Assembly: GCA_034769895.1 (NCBI GenBank)
Contig: JAWRYS010001507.1
Coordinates: forward strand, 86,815 to 150,814
DNA length: 64,000 bases
Direction of reading: 5' to 3'
Origin: Magicicada septendecula
Taxonomy: Eukaryota; Arthropoda; Insecta; Hemiptera; Cicadidae
In this document: positions 10,205-22,200 of the stretch, piece after piece
Layout: every line of letters starts with the position of its first letter
Position numbering within the stretch: position 1 is the stretch's first letter
The notes under the pieces: model-generated
What the model was told of the DNA's origin: nothing
Database searches by the model: none
Seen by the model: the letters and a program-made list of their open reading frames with translations, nothing else
Translations under genes and position numbers: made by a program

Positions 10205-10920
10205 ACTGTGTATGGGTGTTAGTTTTTTTTTTGTATCGGCTATCTGAGGACCACATGCCAATTTCAATTCTTTATTCTTTGTTCTTTTTTTTCTCCAATA
10301 TTCTTTCATCTTTTCACTGTGTCTCTTCTTCCTGTCTTCAGTCCACTTTCTACCTGCGCTTTTCTCTCTCCTACCCTGGAGTTCTTCCATTTTTAACAAT
10401 TTTTCCCAAAAAACGTCTCTTTCAATTGCTTATTCTGCGTTTATATTATTTTGTTCTAAATCATTTTGGACTTCTTTAATCCAACTTGATGTTGACTTCT
10501 TCCCCCACAGATATTTGAAGATCTGCTTTGTTAACCTACTGTCGCCCATTCTATAACAATGTCCAAAAAATAATGGTCTTCTTTTTCTTATTGTTTCTGT
10601 TATATTTTCTATACTTTGATATATTTCATCATTACTTCTTAATTTACAACCTTCTGAAGTTTTTCGTGGGCCTAACATTTTCCTAATAATTCATCATTCC
10701 AATATTTCTAGTTTGTCTAAATTATAATTCAATGCTAGACATTCACTCGCATATAGGCATTCTGGCTTCACTACTGTACTGTAATGCCTTATTTTCGCAT
10801 TTTTAGATATGCACTTTTTATTGTAAATATCTTTAGCTATACCATATACTCTTTCCATTTTATGAATCCTTTCTTCTACAGCAGATTTTTCTAAACCTGC
10901 TTAGTAATGTGTGTTAGTTA
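10205..10920 (-). pseudogene. Non-LTR retrotransposon, reverse transcriptase C-terminal fragment
   Basis: The minus strand encodes, across two or three frames, the C-terminal part of a LINE polymerase: a VVKPECLYASECLALN-like motif (the usual YASE-W motif), then ITETIRKRRPLFFGHCYRM (the R-R-L-x-x-x-GH-RM motif) and a basic tail. Stops and frameshifts make it a relic. The 5' part is missing, as expected for 5'-truncated LINE copies. Which LINE clade it belongs to cannot be decided from this stretch. Confidence 0.8.
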
Positions 10921-11106
10921 TTATTTTGTTATAAACTTTTTGTTTGTTTAGTGCTGCTGTGTGCTTTTAAACCATGTCTGGTTTGTAAACAGCATGATAC
11001 TGTTTAATTTACACTGCATATTTAGTATTTGGTTACTGCAAAGTTAGTGATGTGTTTAGAAACCATTAATGACTACGTGAGAACATGGAATCTGGACTAG
11101 GTAGAA

Positions 11107-11117
11107 ATATAAATAAT
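11107..11117. repeat. Target-site duplication, left copy (ATATAAATAAT)
   Basis: This 11-bp word recurs exactly at 11406-11416, on the other side of a poly-T-headed insert. Confidence 0.7.
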
Positions 11118-11405
11118 TTTTTTTTTTTTTTTTTTTTTTTTTACGAGGGAGACTGTGGAAAACTTATGTTCACCGCAGGAGGGTCCGCACTCCTACGGTG
11201 TGTGGGACTCACACCCACCAAAACCACAAACCCTGTTGTCCAACACGGCATGGATCCACCTTGGGACTCAGCTTTCGAAATACTTCAAGGTGGTGCCATT
11301 TGTACTTCGTCCTGTGGACGTACATCTGTTTTAACCCTTCAGCGGGTCCACGTTACCTGTTTCCTGCTATTCTGTCAGCGTTCCTAGCAAGATCATCTTT
11401 GGCTT
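11118..11405 (-). mobile_element. Short retroposon (SINE or 5'-truncated LINE) with poly-A tail on the minus strand
   Basis: The 288-bp insert begins with about 25 T (poly-A on the minus strand) and is flanked by the exact 11-bp repeat ATATAAATAAT. These are signs of target-primed reverse transcription. The body is GC-richer than its surroundings and has no clear A/B box, so a truncated LINE 3' end is as likely as a SINE. A minus-strand reading starts with AKDDLARNADRIAGN-like residues, which could be the end of a pol frame. Confidence 0.75.
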
Positions 11406-11410
11406 ATATA

Positions 11411-11440
<30 letters not shown>
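11411..11440. repeat. (AAT)n microsatellite
   Basis: About ten AAT units, grown from the right target duplication of the adjacent retroposon. Confidence 0.85.
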
Positions 11441-11442
<2 letters not shown>

Positions 11443-11935
11443 GGTCCTCACATTATAAATGGCCTCCGTCTTTTTGGGGAAAACACTAAATTTTTATTTT
11501 TCCATATGACAGCACCATGCATGATGCACATATGTAGGATTGCCTACATTTTACACGTATTCTTTGACCCCCCCCCCCCAACAAAACCAACTACTGCAAA
11601 CACAAAAATTTTGAACACCAGCTGCCACTTTTTGGTGGCTGGATTACTAAAAGAGTTTACCATATTAAATCAACTCAAGCATAATGTGTTAATTGTTACA
11701 TATTTGTCTACTGTTCTTCAAATACCAAAAATGAATATATATGATGTACTTAACTACTTCTTTAGTACTTTGGTTTAATAATAATTGACATTTATTGTAT
11801 GTAAATCTCACATTTTCTTTGGGTTTAAAAATCAATACTGTTTCAGTGATGTTGTAAATCTCTTTGAACCTTACACAGATAAAAGTACAACATTCAAACG
11901 TTAATCTCTCTCTCACTCTCTCCCTCTTGGTCTGT

Positions 11936-11963
11936 CACACACACACACACGCGCGCACGCGCG
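11936..11963. repeat. (CA)n(CG)n alternating purine-pyrimidine run
   Basis: A 28-bp perfectly alternating run (CACACA... passing into CGCGCACGCGCG). Confidence 0.85.
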
Positions 11964-12201
11964 GGGGACAGAATCATGAAATTTGAAAAAAATCTTGATA
12001 TTACAAAAATGGGAAAGCTATAGAAAACCCCACTATGGAGAAGTATCCTATATTATGCTCACAAGCCCACCAACTCCAGAAGAAACTAATAATATCATTG
12101 TTTATATGCATATAACATCAGGATTTTATATGCAATACAGTACATGTACATTGACATGAACTAAGCTTTTGTTACTGTAAAATGGAAAATAACTGAACCA
12201 A

Positions 12202-12209
12202 TAGGATAC
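12202..12209. repeat. 8-bp target-site duplication, left copy (TAGGATAC)
   Basis: Exact match to 12598-12605 across the MITE. Confidence 0.85.
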
Positions 12210-12597
12210 CAGGGGTGCAGGAATGTTCAGACCCCTGAACAGACACAATTTTCTTGGTAGGAAATTTCCCCAAAACTAACACGACGGTTTATTATGTTTC
12301 ACCAACAAATTTATTGTATGTGGTGAATGATAAAAAAGAGAAGTAATAAAAATTCTACGAGTCATTGCTTGCGAGGAGTGATGTTGCTATCTTTGTTCTC
12401 ATTAAGATGAATGTTTCTTTTCAAAAATTAATTAAAGATTAATTATTCTAATTAATAAATTGTAAAAATGATGTGAATACAACATCAGTTGATATTTTCA
12501 TTGTGATTTCTATTTTTGTCACTGATGAAAATTTCCCCGGGCAGCCCAAATTTCCCCCGAACCATGTTCACGGGTTCGGACATATTATGCACCCCTG
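12210..12597. mobile_element. hAT-type MITE (388 bp)
   Basis: The ends are CAGGGGTGCA and its inverse TGCACCCCTG, with further imperfect inverted similarity inward (GTTCAGACCCCTGAAC versus GTTCACGGGTTCGGAC). Flanking TAGGATAC copies are perfect 8-bp duplications, the hAT superfamily signature. There is no coding capacity, so it must be mobilised in trans. The intact duplication suggests a fairly recent insertion. Confidence 0.85.
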
Positions 12598-12605
12598 TAG
12601 GATAC
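12598..12605. repeat. 8-bp target-site duplication, right copy (TAGGATAC)
   Basis: Exact match to 12202-12209. Confidence 0.85.
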
Positions 12606-14075
12606 TGATATTACTGAGCAAATTCTGCCGTTCCTTGAAATGGTACCACAATGCAATCTACTGTTTACTACTGATTTGAAAATAGTCCCAAAACCAAAAT
12701 AGATTATGGAAACTAACGTTTTTGAATACTGTTATATTCAATTGATATAATCTACCTCACATCAACTGGTAGCGAGAATACAGTTAAATTAAACAAACAC
12801 GCTATGATCAAATAGACACAATAATGTAAGAATAAATTGCTAATTAAAGACAAAACTTAAATAAAAAAACAGGATAATTTATTTAAAAATTGTAACTCAT
12901 TAAAATACATAAATAATAATATATAAACATTAATTACTTTCAGTATAACCATCAAAACAGCTGATTATGCAACCAAATACTATAGCAATAGAAACATTTT
13001 AATCACAATACGAATTTCTTGCATTATTTATATGTTTTGTATTACATTATTCAATACTAGATTACTTCTGCAAGTATAGACTACTTTTATTATCTATTAG
13101 TCAGCATGCGAGTGTGTGTGTACATATAGTAGCAGGTTTTTTGGTCCAACCATGTATATGATTTTTTGTACTGCCGACATTTTGTTCCGTAATCTTGGAA
13201 CACTTTCACGGCATGCAAGGCGAGCACGTTTTATATCTTGCTTCCCTTATGGTTATTGGCGTGTGAGGATTCGAACATGGAGATGACTGCGTTAAGGCCA
13301 TTTGTTGTCTGTTAATTTGAAAACTGTTAGTTAGGAATTTCCAAGCTGTCGCTAATTTAGTATATTCATTTCTGTGACTGCCTCCTCCTTTCGGTAAATC
13401 TCGATGCTGTTTGATTACCATCCTGTTCTCGATTCAGTAATTCCTTGTACTGTCTGATTTTCTTATTATTAGTTCATGCCATGATTTTTGTGTTGAAAGT
13501 GTGTCGTCCTGTTCCTTTAGCATGTTGTCTTCTTGTTTTGCTAATGACAATTCATGCTCGCAGACACAATGTTTTTTCCCGAGTGGCCAATATAAAATCG
13601 GTTGTAGTTTTGCACAGTATTTGTTATACATCTTGTCTCTCTAAGTGTATAAGATCCTTTGGGTTCTGTAAAAAGACACTGATTTTTTTGATCATGTTGA
13701 ATGCTGTCCTACACCTGATACACATTTCACAGAGTCAGTCTGTATCCTACATCAATGTATTTATATTAAAACCTCTGAAGATATCTTCAAGTTATTCAGT
13801 TCTTCACTGGGAACTGCAGAAGATGTTATATTTATGCACTAAACCTTTGATGATCCAGACTGTCTTTGTAAAATCTGGATAAAGAATAATATAATATAAA
13901 AATTATATTTGAATAAGAATTTTTTTTACTGTGTCATTATAATATACAAAAATAATAAAAATACAAGAGAACGTATAGCTTCAAATTTCAATGTGTAAAA
14001 TGAAGAAATAAGTTTAATCCAAAAATCAGCACTAGAATTATTAGTAAAAAAAAAAAAATCAGCTTATAATCTTCA
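12606..14075. other. No recognisable feature
   Basis: AT-rich sequence. The longer open frames here (for example 13445-13882 plus) have low-complexity or unfamiliar translations and no start or splice context, so I see no gene. Confidence 0.4.
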
Positions 14076-14363
14076 CAACACAGCATGGGCAAGATGCTGC
14101 CTGTTCCGCCTTCAAAGATCCTCCAGCCATCTCTTCCTGGATCTACCCACACACCTGTGTCCTATACGTTTGTATTTCCAGACTTGTTTGGCAAGTCAGG
14201 AATTGACATTCTTTCTAAGTGTTCTTTCTACTGTTGTTTATAATCTTTTAGTCTTTCATTCAAGTTAGAAATATGTAATTTTTCTCTAATGGCCTCATTT
14301 TTATACAGTCAAGTTTGGAACACCTTTTAACTCCTCTTAAGAACACCAATTGTTTTTGGATAA

Positions 14364-14397
<34 letters not shown>

Positions 14398-14530
14398 CTG
14401 GTAATTAATGCACAAAAAATACTGCACTTCTTTCTCTGGCATCTTTCCCAGTGAGTCCATGGTTTCTCTTAATCTTCTTCCCAGATTATGAAGCCTCATT
14501 GCCTCATTGTCATCCTCCATGGTATCAAGT
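14076..14530 (-). pseudogene. Non-LTR retrotransposon, polymerase C-terminal fragment
   Basis: Minus-strand frames read LHISNLNERLKDYKQQ, WKEHLERM-like residues, then IGHRCVGRSRKRWLEDL. This is the standard C-terminal motif series of insect LINE polymerases (LN-K-Y...W-EHL-RM...GRPRKRW). Several frameshifts are present and an (AT)n tract at 14368-14394 has expanded inside it. Confidence 0.7.
14368..14394. repeat. (AT)n microsatellite
   Basis: About 13 AT units. Confidence 0.9.
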
Positions 14531-14539
14531 ACACCTTAC

Positions 14540-15280
14540 ACAATTCATAATAACGATACTGTTTTATAATGAATGGTAGGCGGACCCTCTTCCACCATCG
14601 AATGTTTAATTTAATTCAATTCCCATGTGATATGGATAAGAATTAAGTAAACTGGGTGCACACAATCTCTGGAGGAGGAGATTGACCACGGGAAGACACG
14701 CTCTTCAATTTGATAAAATGTCTATATTAAGACAACATTCTTACACAAATGTTTACATACAATAATAATGGCCTTTAAAATATACAGCACATTAAATTTT
14801 ATTAAATGAACTGAATCGTAGATAACATTTTATTAAAGAAATATTATTACAGTCTCCTACTATTTTCTACGTTTTTATTGTGTTTATCTTCTAAGCAAAC
14901 ATAAAACATCGAAAACAAATGGTGTACACACTATTATGGTTGCTGTTTGATATACTTTATTGTCAAATATAGTTTATTATCAGTAGGAACGAGCAATTTG
15001 GTATCAACGTGTAGTTTACTGGTGCTTAATCACTGCGCTGTGAACAATGAAACGCCAAGATATCGTACGCAAATGTGAAGCCATTTAAAAGAACAACATT
15101 AAATATACGTATACATTTGTCTACGGTGACAGATGTCCCAGAAAGTATATAGCAGTCTGTTTCACAAGACAGAAATACTTTGTATTTCACAAGACAGACT
15201 TTGTATTGTACACCAACAGGTAAAATAATATACTCAACAGAGACAGGGACAGGCAACGCTTCTCGCGTAAACCTTGGCGT
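14540..15280. other. No recognisable feature
   Basis: AT-rich sequence. A short local duplication (TTTCACAAGACAGA) occurs at about 15160-15200. Confidence 0.4.
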
Positions 15281-15284
15281 AAGA

Positions 15285-15791
15285 CAATCTAGAACAGAAT
15301 TTCTTACATACTACTTTAGAACAGTCCACATATTCCACATAATAAAAAAACTGGAAAGAAACAAAATTGAGTTAACTCGACAATGGATTCCCAGTCACGT
15401 AAATATTACTGGTAACGAAAAAGCAGATGAGGTAGTTAAGGATGTAACTATGCTGTCCCCAATAGAGGAAAGTGTAACATCACTACTCGCTCCCACTTTG
15501 GATTTCAACAGAAGACTTACAGAGACATGGAAGGATCCATTTTTGAATGCCACCAAAGGTTCACCATACAAACAGTATGCCAATACACAAGATATCTCCA
15601 TATATAGAAACATCCTAGAAGTGTTCAAACTTTCGGCTCCAGAGGAAGACTTGGCCATATCATAACCCTGTCATACTTGTACAAATTCAACTTGACCCAA
15701 ACTGCTACAGGAGATCTTACAGCACATATTAGTGGATTGCCAGACAGACATCCCAGGAGTGCCAAGACTGAAAACAACAACTCATATTGGA
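15285..15791 (+). pseudogene. Non-LTR retrotransposon RNase H domain fragment
   Basis: The plus strand encodes TRQWIPSHVNITGNEKADEV, matching the conserved WIPSHVGIxGNExAD motif of RNase H domains in Jockey/I/R1-type LINEs. It continues through a GRLGHIITLSYLYKF-like segment and HILVDCQ-type remnants in shifted frames. The ORF is open from 15180, but its upstream part is not recognisable. The relic is cut on the right by the deleted hAT-like element at 15792. Confidence 0.8.
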
Positions 15792-16698
15792 CAGTGGCGG
15801 CTCATCAGGGGAGGCTAAGCCTCCCCAGTGAAATTTAGAAAAGTAATAAAAATAAACAACTAGTAATAGGCTCTATTTTTTATTGTAACTGAACCTGTAA
15901 TCACAATTTTGGCTTTAAATTACCTGATTACTTATAAAAATACTTTTGAATCGTGCGTTATCAATAATAATAGCACAGAATAGTAGCAGACAGAGGCAGG
16001 GATCTGAGTAGCTGCCGTAGTACTCGTACAGTTATGCGAGAACTATGCCCGGCAGGTGGTGGGGGGATGCTAGTGCATCTGTAACCGTCCCTGAGTGGCA
16101 ACGAGTGAGTTAGCCTGTCGGCACGGTTTAATGTGGTTTGTGTTAGTTTTATGCAGTCTTTACATTCTCGTGTTCCTTGTGAGTGTACATATTTCATCTT
16201 GGCACGTATTTATGATCTCTACTACGAGGATAAAATGGATTTAACAGAAGAAAATGAAAGTGATGTTGCAGTATCAAACAAAGGCATTATCACAATACAA
16301 CACTACTGGATAAACTGTTCCCCAGTTAAGTGACTTTGAGAGAAATGAAATACTGAAAAGTGGCCGACCTACGAGAAAATTTTGTGTTTTATAATGAACA
16401 AAAACCAATCTAGAACTTTCCAGTCGTCATTCCAGTATGATCAACATAAATGGCTACGTGGTAGTGGAGTAAATTTGAAGTTATCTGCTGGCTCTGCTTA
16501 CTGTTAAGCACAAACAAGACTATATGGTCTGCTGAAGGCTAACAAGTAAATGTATCACACCTTACAAACGTTGTAAAAATCAGATAGCTCCCATATTTAA
16601 GAGTGAAATAACAAGTGTTGGGGGGGGGCTACGACGGAGTGTGGCTCAGGTGACTGTCTCGTAGCCTCTCCATCTTCAGGGCACACTGGCCGCCACTG
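15792..16698 (+). mobile_element. Deletion derivative of a hAT-type (zf-MYM1-like/TTF) transposon
   Basis: The left end reads CAGTGGCGGCTCATCAGGGG and the right end is the inverse GGCCGCCACTG. Between them a plus-strand frame starts MDLTEENESDVAVSNKG (16234). After frame changes it continues with ERNEILKSGRPT and FQSSFQYDQHKWL-like residues, the N-terminal TTF/zf-MYM1 region of this transposase group. The rest of the transposase is deleted. Flanking bases (ATATTGGA left, GTTTCTGG right) are not a clean duplication, so flanks have diverged or recombined. Confidence 0.72.
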
Positions 16699-18480
16699 GT
16701 TTCTGGACACCTGCTGTCACAAGGAAGTTCAATGGAAGGACTAGTGGATGGTCATGTGGCTTGGCCTGTTTGGTGGCTGGTTGAACTGAGACAACACTAC
16801 ACTACCAGTCTGCTTTATGGCACAGGAGCCACCACGGCACAAGATGAAGTCTGGCTGGCTATCCAGCTCCATGATACCAATGTGAATCTCATTAATGGTG
16901 TCATTACTTGGCTGGGTACCATGGTGGCGGTGTTTTTCAAAGAGTGATTACAAAAGCCGTGTATAAGTGAACACAGGTAGTGATTGTGAGGAAATGTAAT
17001 TCAGATGTGTTCAAAACTTTCTCTCTTTCTTCGATTCTAGCTAACCATGGGCCATGTGAAATAACTTCGTGATTTTCCTTCTTTTCTCATTTTTCTGTAC
17101 ACAAGTTTTGTAAATAACAAAGTATTTTTCCTGTAGTATCGTTTTTCTTTAACAGCCAATTGCAGCTTAATTTCTGGATAGCTCTTGTACTTACACATAA
17201 TCAAATTGTGATAGTGATATATCATGAAATATGACCAAAGAAAATTTTGAAAAATTATCTGGTCCTGATTGGCTTCTCGAACATTTCAATACATTCAGCA
17301 TCTACTCTTTGCCATATGGTATGGTTTGTGAACCACAGGACTTAGTAGTAAAGGTTTATAAGGAGTGAGAGTGTGCAGAAGTGGTGCTGAGAGTGTTGAC
17401 ATTTGTCATGCAGCTTCAGGCATGTTCAGAGAACTCACAATTACTTCTCGCTGCTTTCTCTAAGTACACCTTGTAAGTAAAAATCAAGACATTCTTGAAA
17501 CTGGACTCTCCCAATGAGCAAATTGCTACAAAGTTACATCGAAACTTGCTAAACTTTCATTATCTGTATTTTGGAGCCATCTTTTGCTGGTGTTTTTACA
17601 GCTTTCCTTATCACGTTAACACAATTATATACTTTTCTTAGTATAATGACTGAATGGGTAGTGGAAAGAACTCTAATACAGATTTCAGAGTACTCCACAG
17701 TATTCCATTAACAATGATTCCTAACATCTCGGCAATACTCAAAAAGCACTATCGGTAAATTATTAATACTTAAAACTAACTAAATCAGAATATATATCCA
17801 GGTGTTCAAAGTTTTGTCTATGAATTTTTAACATGGAATTATTTATTTTACTTGCCCAAAATATGTGTCAATTTTCAATTAATTTTTTGTGTTCAATTTT
17901 ATTTTTGTATTGTGATGGAAAAGAAATGAAGTTTTTCGAATATCATTCATCACATTAATGGCATCCAAATTATGTATCTGTGAAGCTAGTATTATTATCA
18001 ATTTGTTGGAACCAAACGTTGCCCCCTATTTCAAAATATATATCATTTAATTATAAATATGCCACGGACTACATTCTTTCCAAATGGCTTTTTTCATGCC
18101 CAGTAGTAACAACTTGATGTTTAAATGTTATCAGTCTAAATAATGTTTAATACAACATTTTTAAATAAGCTTAGTAATGCGTTCTTGTTATTGTCTTCAG
18201 ATCACTTACTTAAGAGGGATACGACACAAGTTTTAGAATTCAATGCCTCACAAACGTGCAATCTTCTTGTTTTCAATGTGCTTGTGCGCGTACAATACAG
18301 ATGACATTGATGGGTGATACGCTTGAATAATTCCAAGTATCAGTTACACACAACTTGAGATAGGCCAGCCTACTCATCCGTGATGAGAAAACATAATCCA
18401 TCAGCCAGAGTCCTTGTGAGTGATTTTGTCTGTCAATGAATTATCTGTATAATTACCATATGAGTAAGTAGACTTTGACT
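16699..18480. other. No recognisable feature
   Basis: A slightly GC-richer patch at 16700-16950 has an open plus-strand frame (starting MEGLVDGHVAWPVWW) that I do not recognise. The rest is AT-rich with no repeats or exons evident. Confidence 0.35.
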
Positions 18481-18527
18481 ATAATAATAATAATAATTAT
18501 TATTATTAAAATATATATAGCTGGTAA

Positions 18528-19215
<688 letters not shown>

Positions 19216-22200
19216 ATGGATCAGGATGTTACAACACTGTTTAAAAGAGAAGAATCTAACATAGTGAGAAAGCCATTAGACTGGCACCCACAGTGTACCA
19301 GACAGAGAGGGGTCAAGAACTACATGGCCCATACGAAGTAACAATGGATCAGGTTGTTACAACACTGTTGAAAAGAGAAGAATCTAACATAGTGAGAAAG
19401 CCATTAGACTGGCACCCACAGTGTACCAGACAGAGAGGGTTCAAGAACTACATGGCCCATATGAAGTAACAATGGATCAGGATGTTACAACACTGTTGAA
19501 AAGAGAAGAATCTAACATAGTGAGAAAGCCATTAGACTGGCACCCACAGTGTACCAGACAGAGAGGGGTCAAGACCTACATGGCCCATATGAAGTAACAA
19601 TGGATCAGGATGTTACAACACTGTTGAAAAGAGAAGAATCTAACATAGTGAGAAAGCTATTAGACTGGCACCCACAGTGTACCAGACAGAGAGGGGTCAA
19701 GAACTACATGGTCCATATGAAGTAACAATGGATCAGGATGTTACAACACTGTTGAAAAGAGAAGAATCTAACATAGTGAGAAAGCCATTAGACTGGCACC
19801 CACAGTGTACCAGACAGAGAGGGGTCAAGAACTACATGGCCCATATGAAGTAACATAGGATCAGGATGTTACAACACTATTGAAAAGAGAAGAATCTAAC
19901 ATAGTGAGAAAGCCATTAGACTGGCACCCACAGTGTACCAGACAGAGAGGGGTCAAGAACTACATGGCCCATATGAAGTAACAATGGATCAGGATGTTAC
20001 AACACTGTTGAAAAGAGAAGAATCTAACATAGTGAGAAAGCCATTAGACTGGCACCCACAGTGTATCAGACAGAGAGGGGTCAAGAACTACATGGCCCAT
20101 ACGAAGTAACAATGGATCAGGTTGTTACAACACTGTTGAAAAGAGAAGAATCTAACATAGTGAGAAAGCCATTAGACTGGCACCCACAGTGTACCAGACA
20201 GAGAGGGTTCAAGAACTACATGGCCCATATGAAGTAACAATGGATCAGGATGTTACAACACTGTTGAAAAGAGAAGAATCTAACATAGTGAGAAAGCCAT
20301 TAGACTGGCACCCACAGTGTTCCAGACAGAGAGGGGTCAAGAACTACATAGCCCATATGAAGTACCAATGGATCAGGATGTTCCAACACTGTTGAAAAGA
20401 GAAGAATCTAACATAGTGAGAAAGCCATTAGACTGGCACCCACAGTGTACCAGACAGAGAGGGGTCAACAACTACATGGCCCATATGAAGTAACAATGGA
20501 TCAGGATGTTACAACACTGTTGAAAAGAGAAGAATCTAACATAGTGAGAAAGCCATTAGACTGGCACCCACAGTGTTCCAGACAGAGAGTAGTCAAAAAC
20601 TACATGGCCCATATGAAGTAACAATGGATCAGGATGTTACAACACTGTTGAAAAGAGAAGAATCTAACATAGTGAGAAAGCCATTAGACTGGCACCCACA
20701 GTGTACCAGACAGAGAGGGTTGAAGAACTACATGGCCCATATGAAGTAAAAATGGATCAGGATGTTACAACACTGTTGAAAAGAGAAGAATCTAACATAG
20801 TGAGAAAGCCATTAGACTGGTACCCACAGTGTACCAGACAGAGGGGTCAAGAACTACATGGCCCATATGAAGTAACAATGGATCAGGATGTTACAACACT
20901 GCTGAAAAGAGAAGAATCTAACATAGTGAGAAAGCCATTAGACTGGCACCCACAGTGTACCAGACAGAGAGGGGTCAAGAACTACATGGCCCATATGAAG
21001 TAACAATGGATGAGGATGTTACAACACTGTTGAAAAGAGAAGAATCTAACATAATGAGAAAGCCATTAGACTGGCACCCACAGTGTACCAGACAGAGAGG
21101 GGTCAAGAACTACATGGCCCATACGAAGTAACAATGGATCAGGATGTTACAACACTGTTGAAAAGAGAAGAATCTAACATAGTGAGAAAGCCATTAGACT
21201 GGCACCCACAGTGTACCAGACAGAGAGGGGTCAAGAACTACATGGCCCATATGAAGTAGTAACAATGGATCAGGATGTTACAACACTGTTGAAAAGAGAA
21301 GAATCTAACATAGTGAGAAAGCCATTAGACTGGCACCCACAGTGTACCAGACAGAGAGGGGTCAAGAACTACGTGGCCCATATGAAGTAACAATGGATCA
21401 GGATGTTATAACACTGTTGAAAAGAGAAGAATCTAACATAGTGAGAAAGCCATTAGACTGGCACCCACATTGTACCAGACAGAGAGGGTTCAAGAACTAC
21501 ATGGCCCATATGAAGTAACAATGGATCAGGATGTTACAACACTGTTGAAAAGAGAAGAATCTAACATAGTGAGAAAGCCATTAGACTGGCACCCACAGTG
21601 TACCAGACAGAGAGGGGTCAAGAACTACATGGCCCATATGAAGTAACAATGGATCAGGATGTTACAACACTGTTGAAAAGAGAAGAATCTAACATAGTGA
21701 GAAAGCCATTAGACTGGCACCCACAGTGTATCAGACAGAGAGGGGTCAAGAACTACATGGCCCATACGAAGTAACAATGGATCAGGTTGTTACAACACTG
21801 TTGAAAAGAGAAGAATCTAACATAGTGAGAAAGCCATTAGACTGGCACCCACAGTGTACCAGACAGAGAGGGTTCAAGAACTACATGGCCCATATGAAGT
21901 AACAATGGATCAGGATGTTACAACACTGTTGAAAAGAGAAGAATCTAACATAGTGAGAAAGCCATTAGACTGGCACCCACAGTGTTCCAGACAGAGAGGG
22001 GTCAAGAACTACATAGCCCATATGAAGTACCAATGGATCAGGATGTTCCAACACTGTTGAAAAGAGAAGAATCTAACATAGTGAGAAAGCCATTAGACTG
22101 GCACCCACAGTGTACCAGACAGAGAGGGGTCAAGAACTACATGGCCCATATGAAGTAACAATGGATCAGGATGTTACAACACTGTTGAAAAGAGAAGAAT

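Noticed and set aside
16732-16947. Small gene starting MEGLVDGHVAWPVWW
   Set aside because: No family resemblance, splice context or conservation evidence; probably chance ORF in a GC-richer patch.
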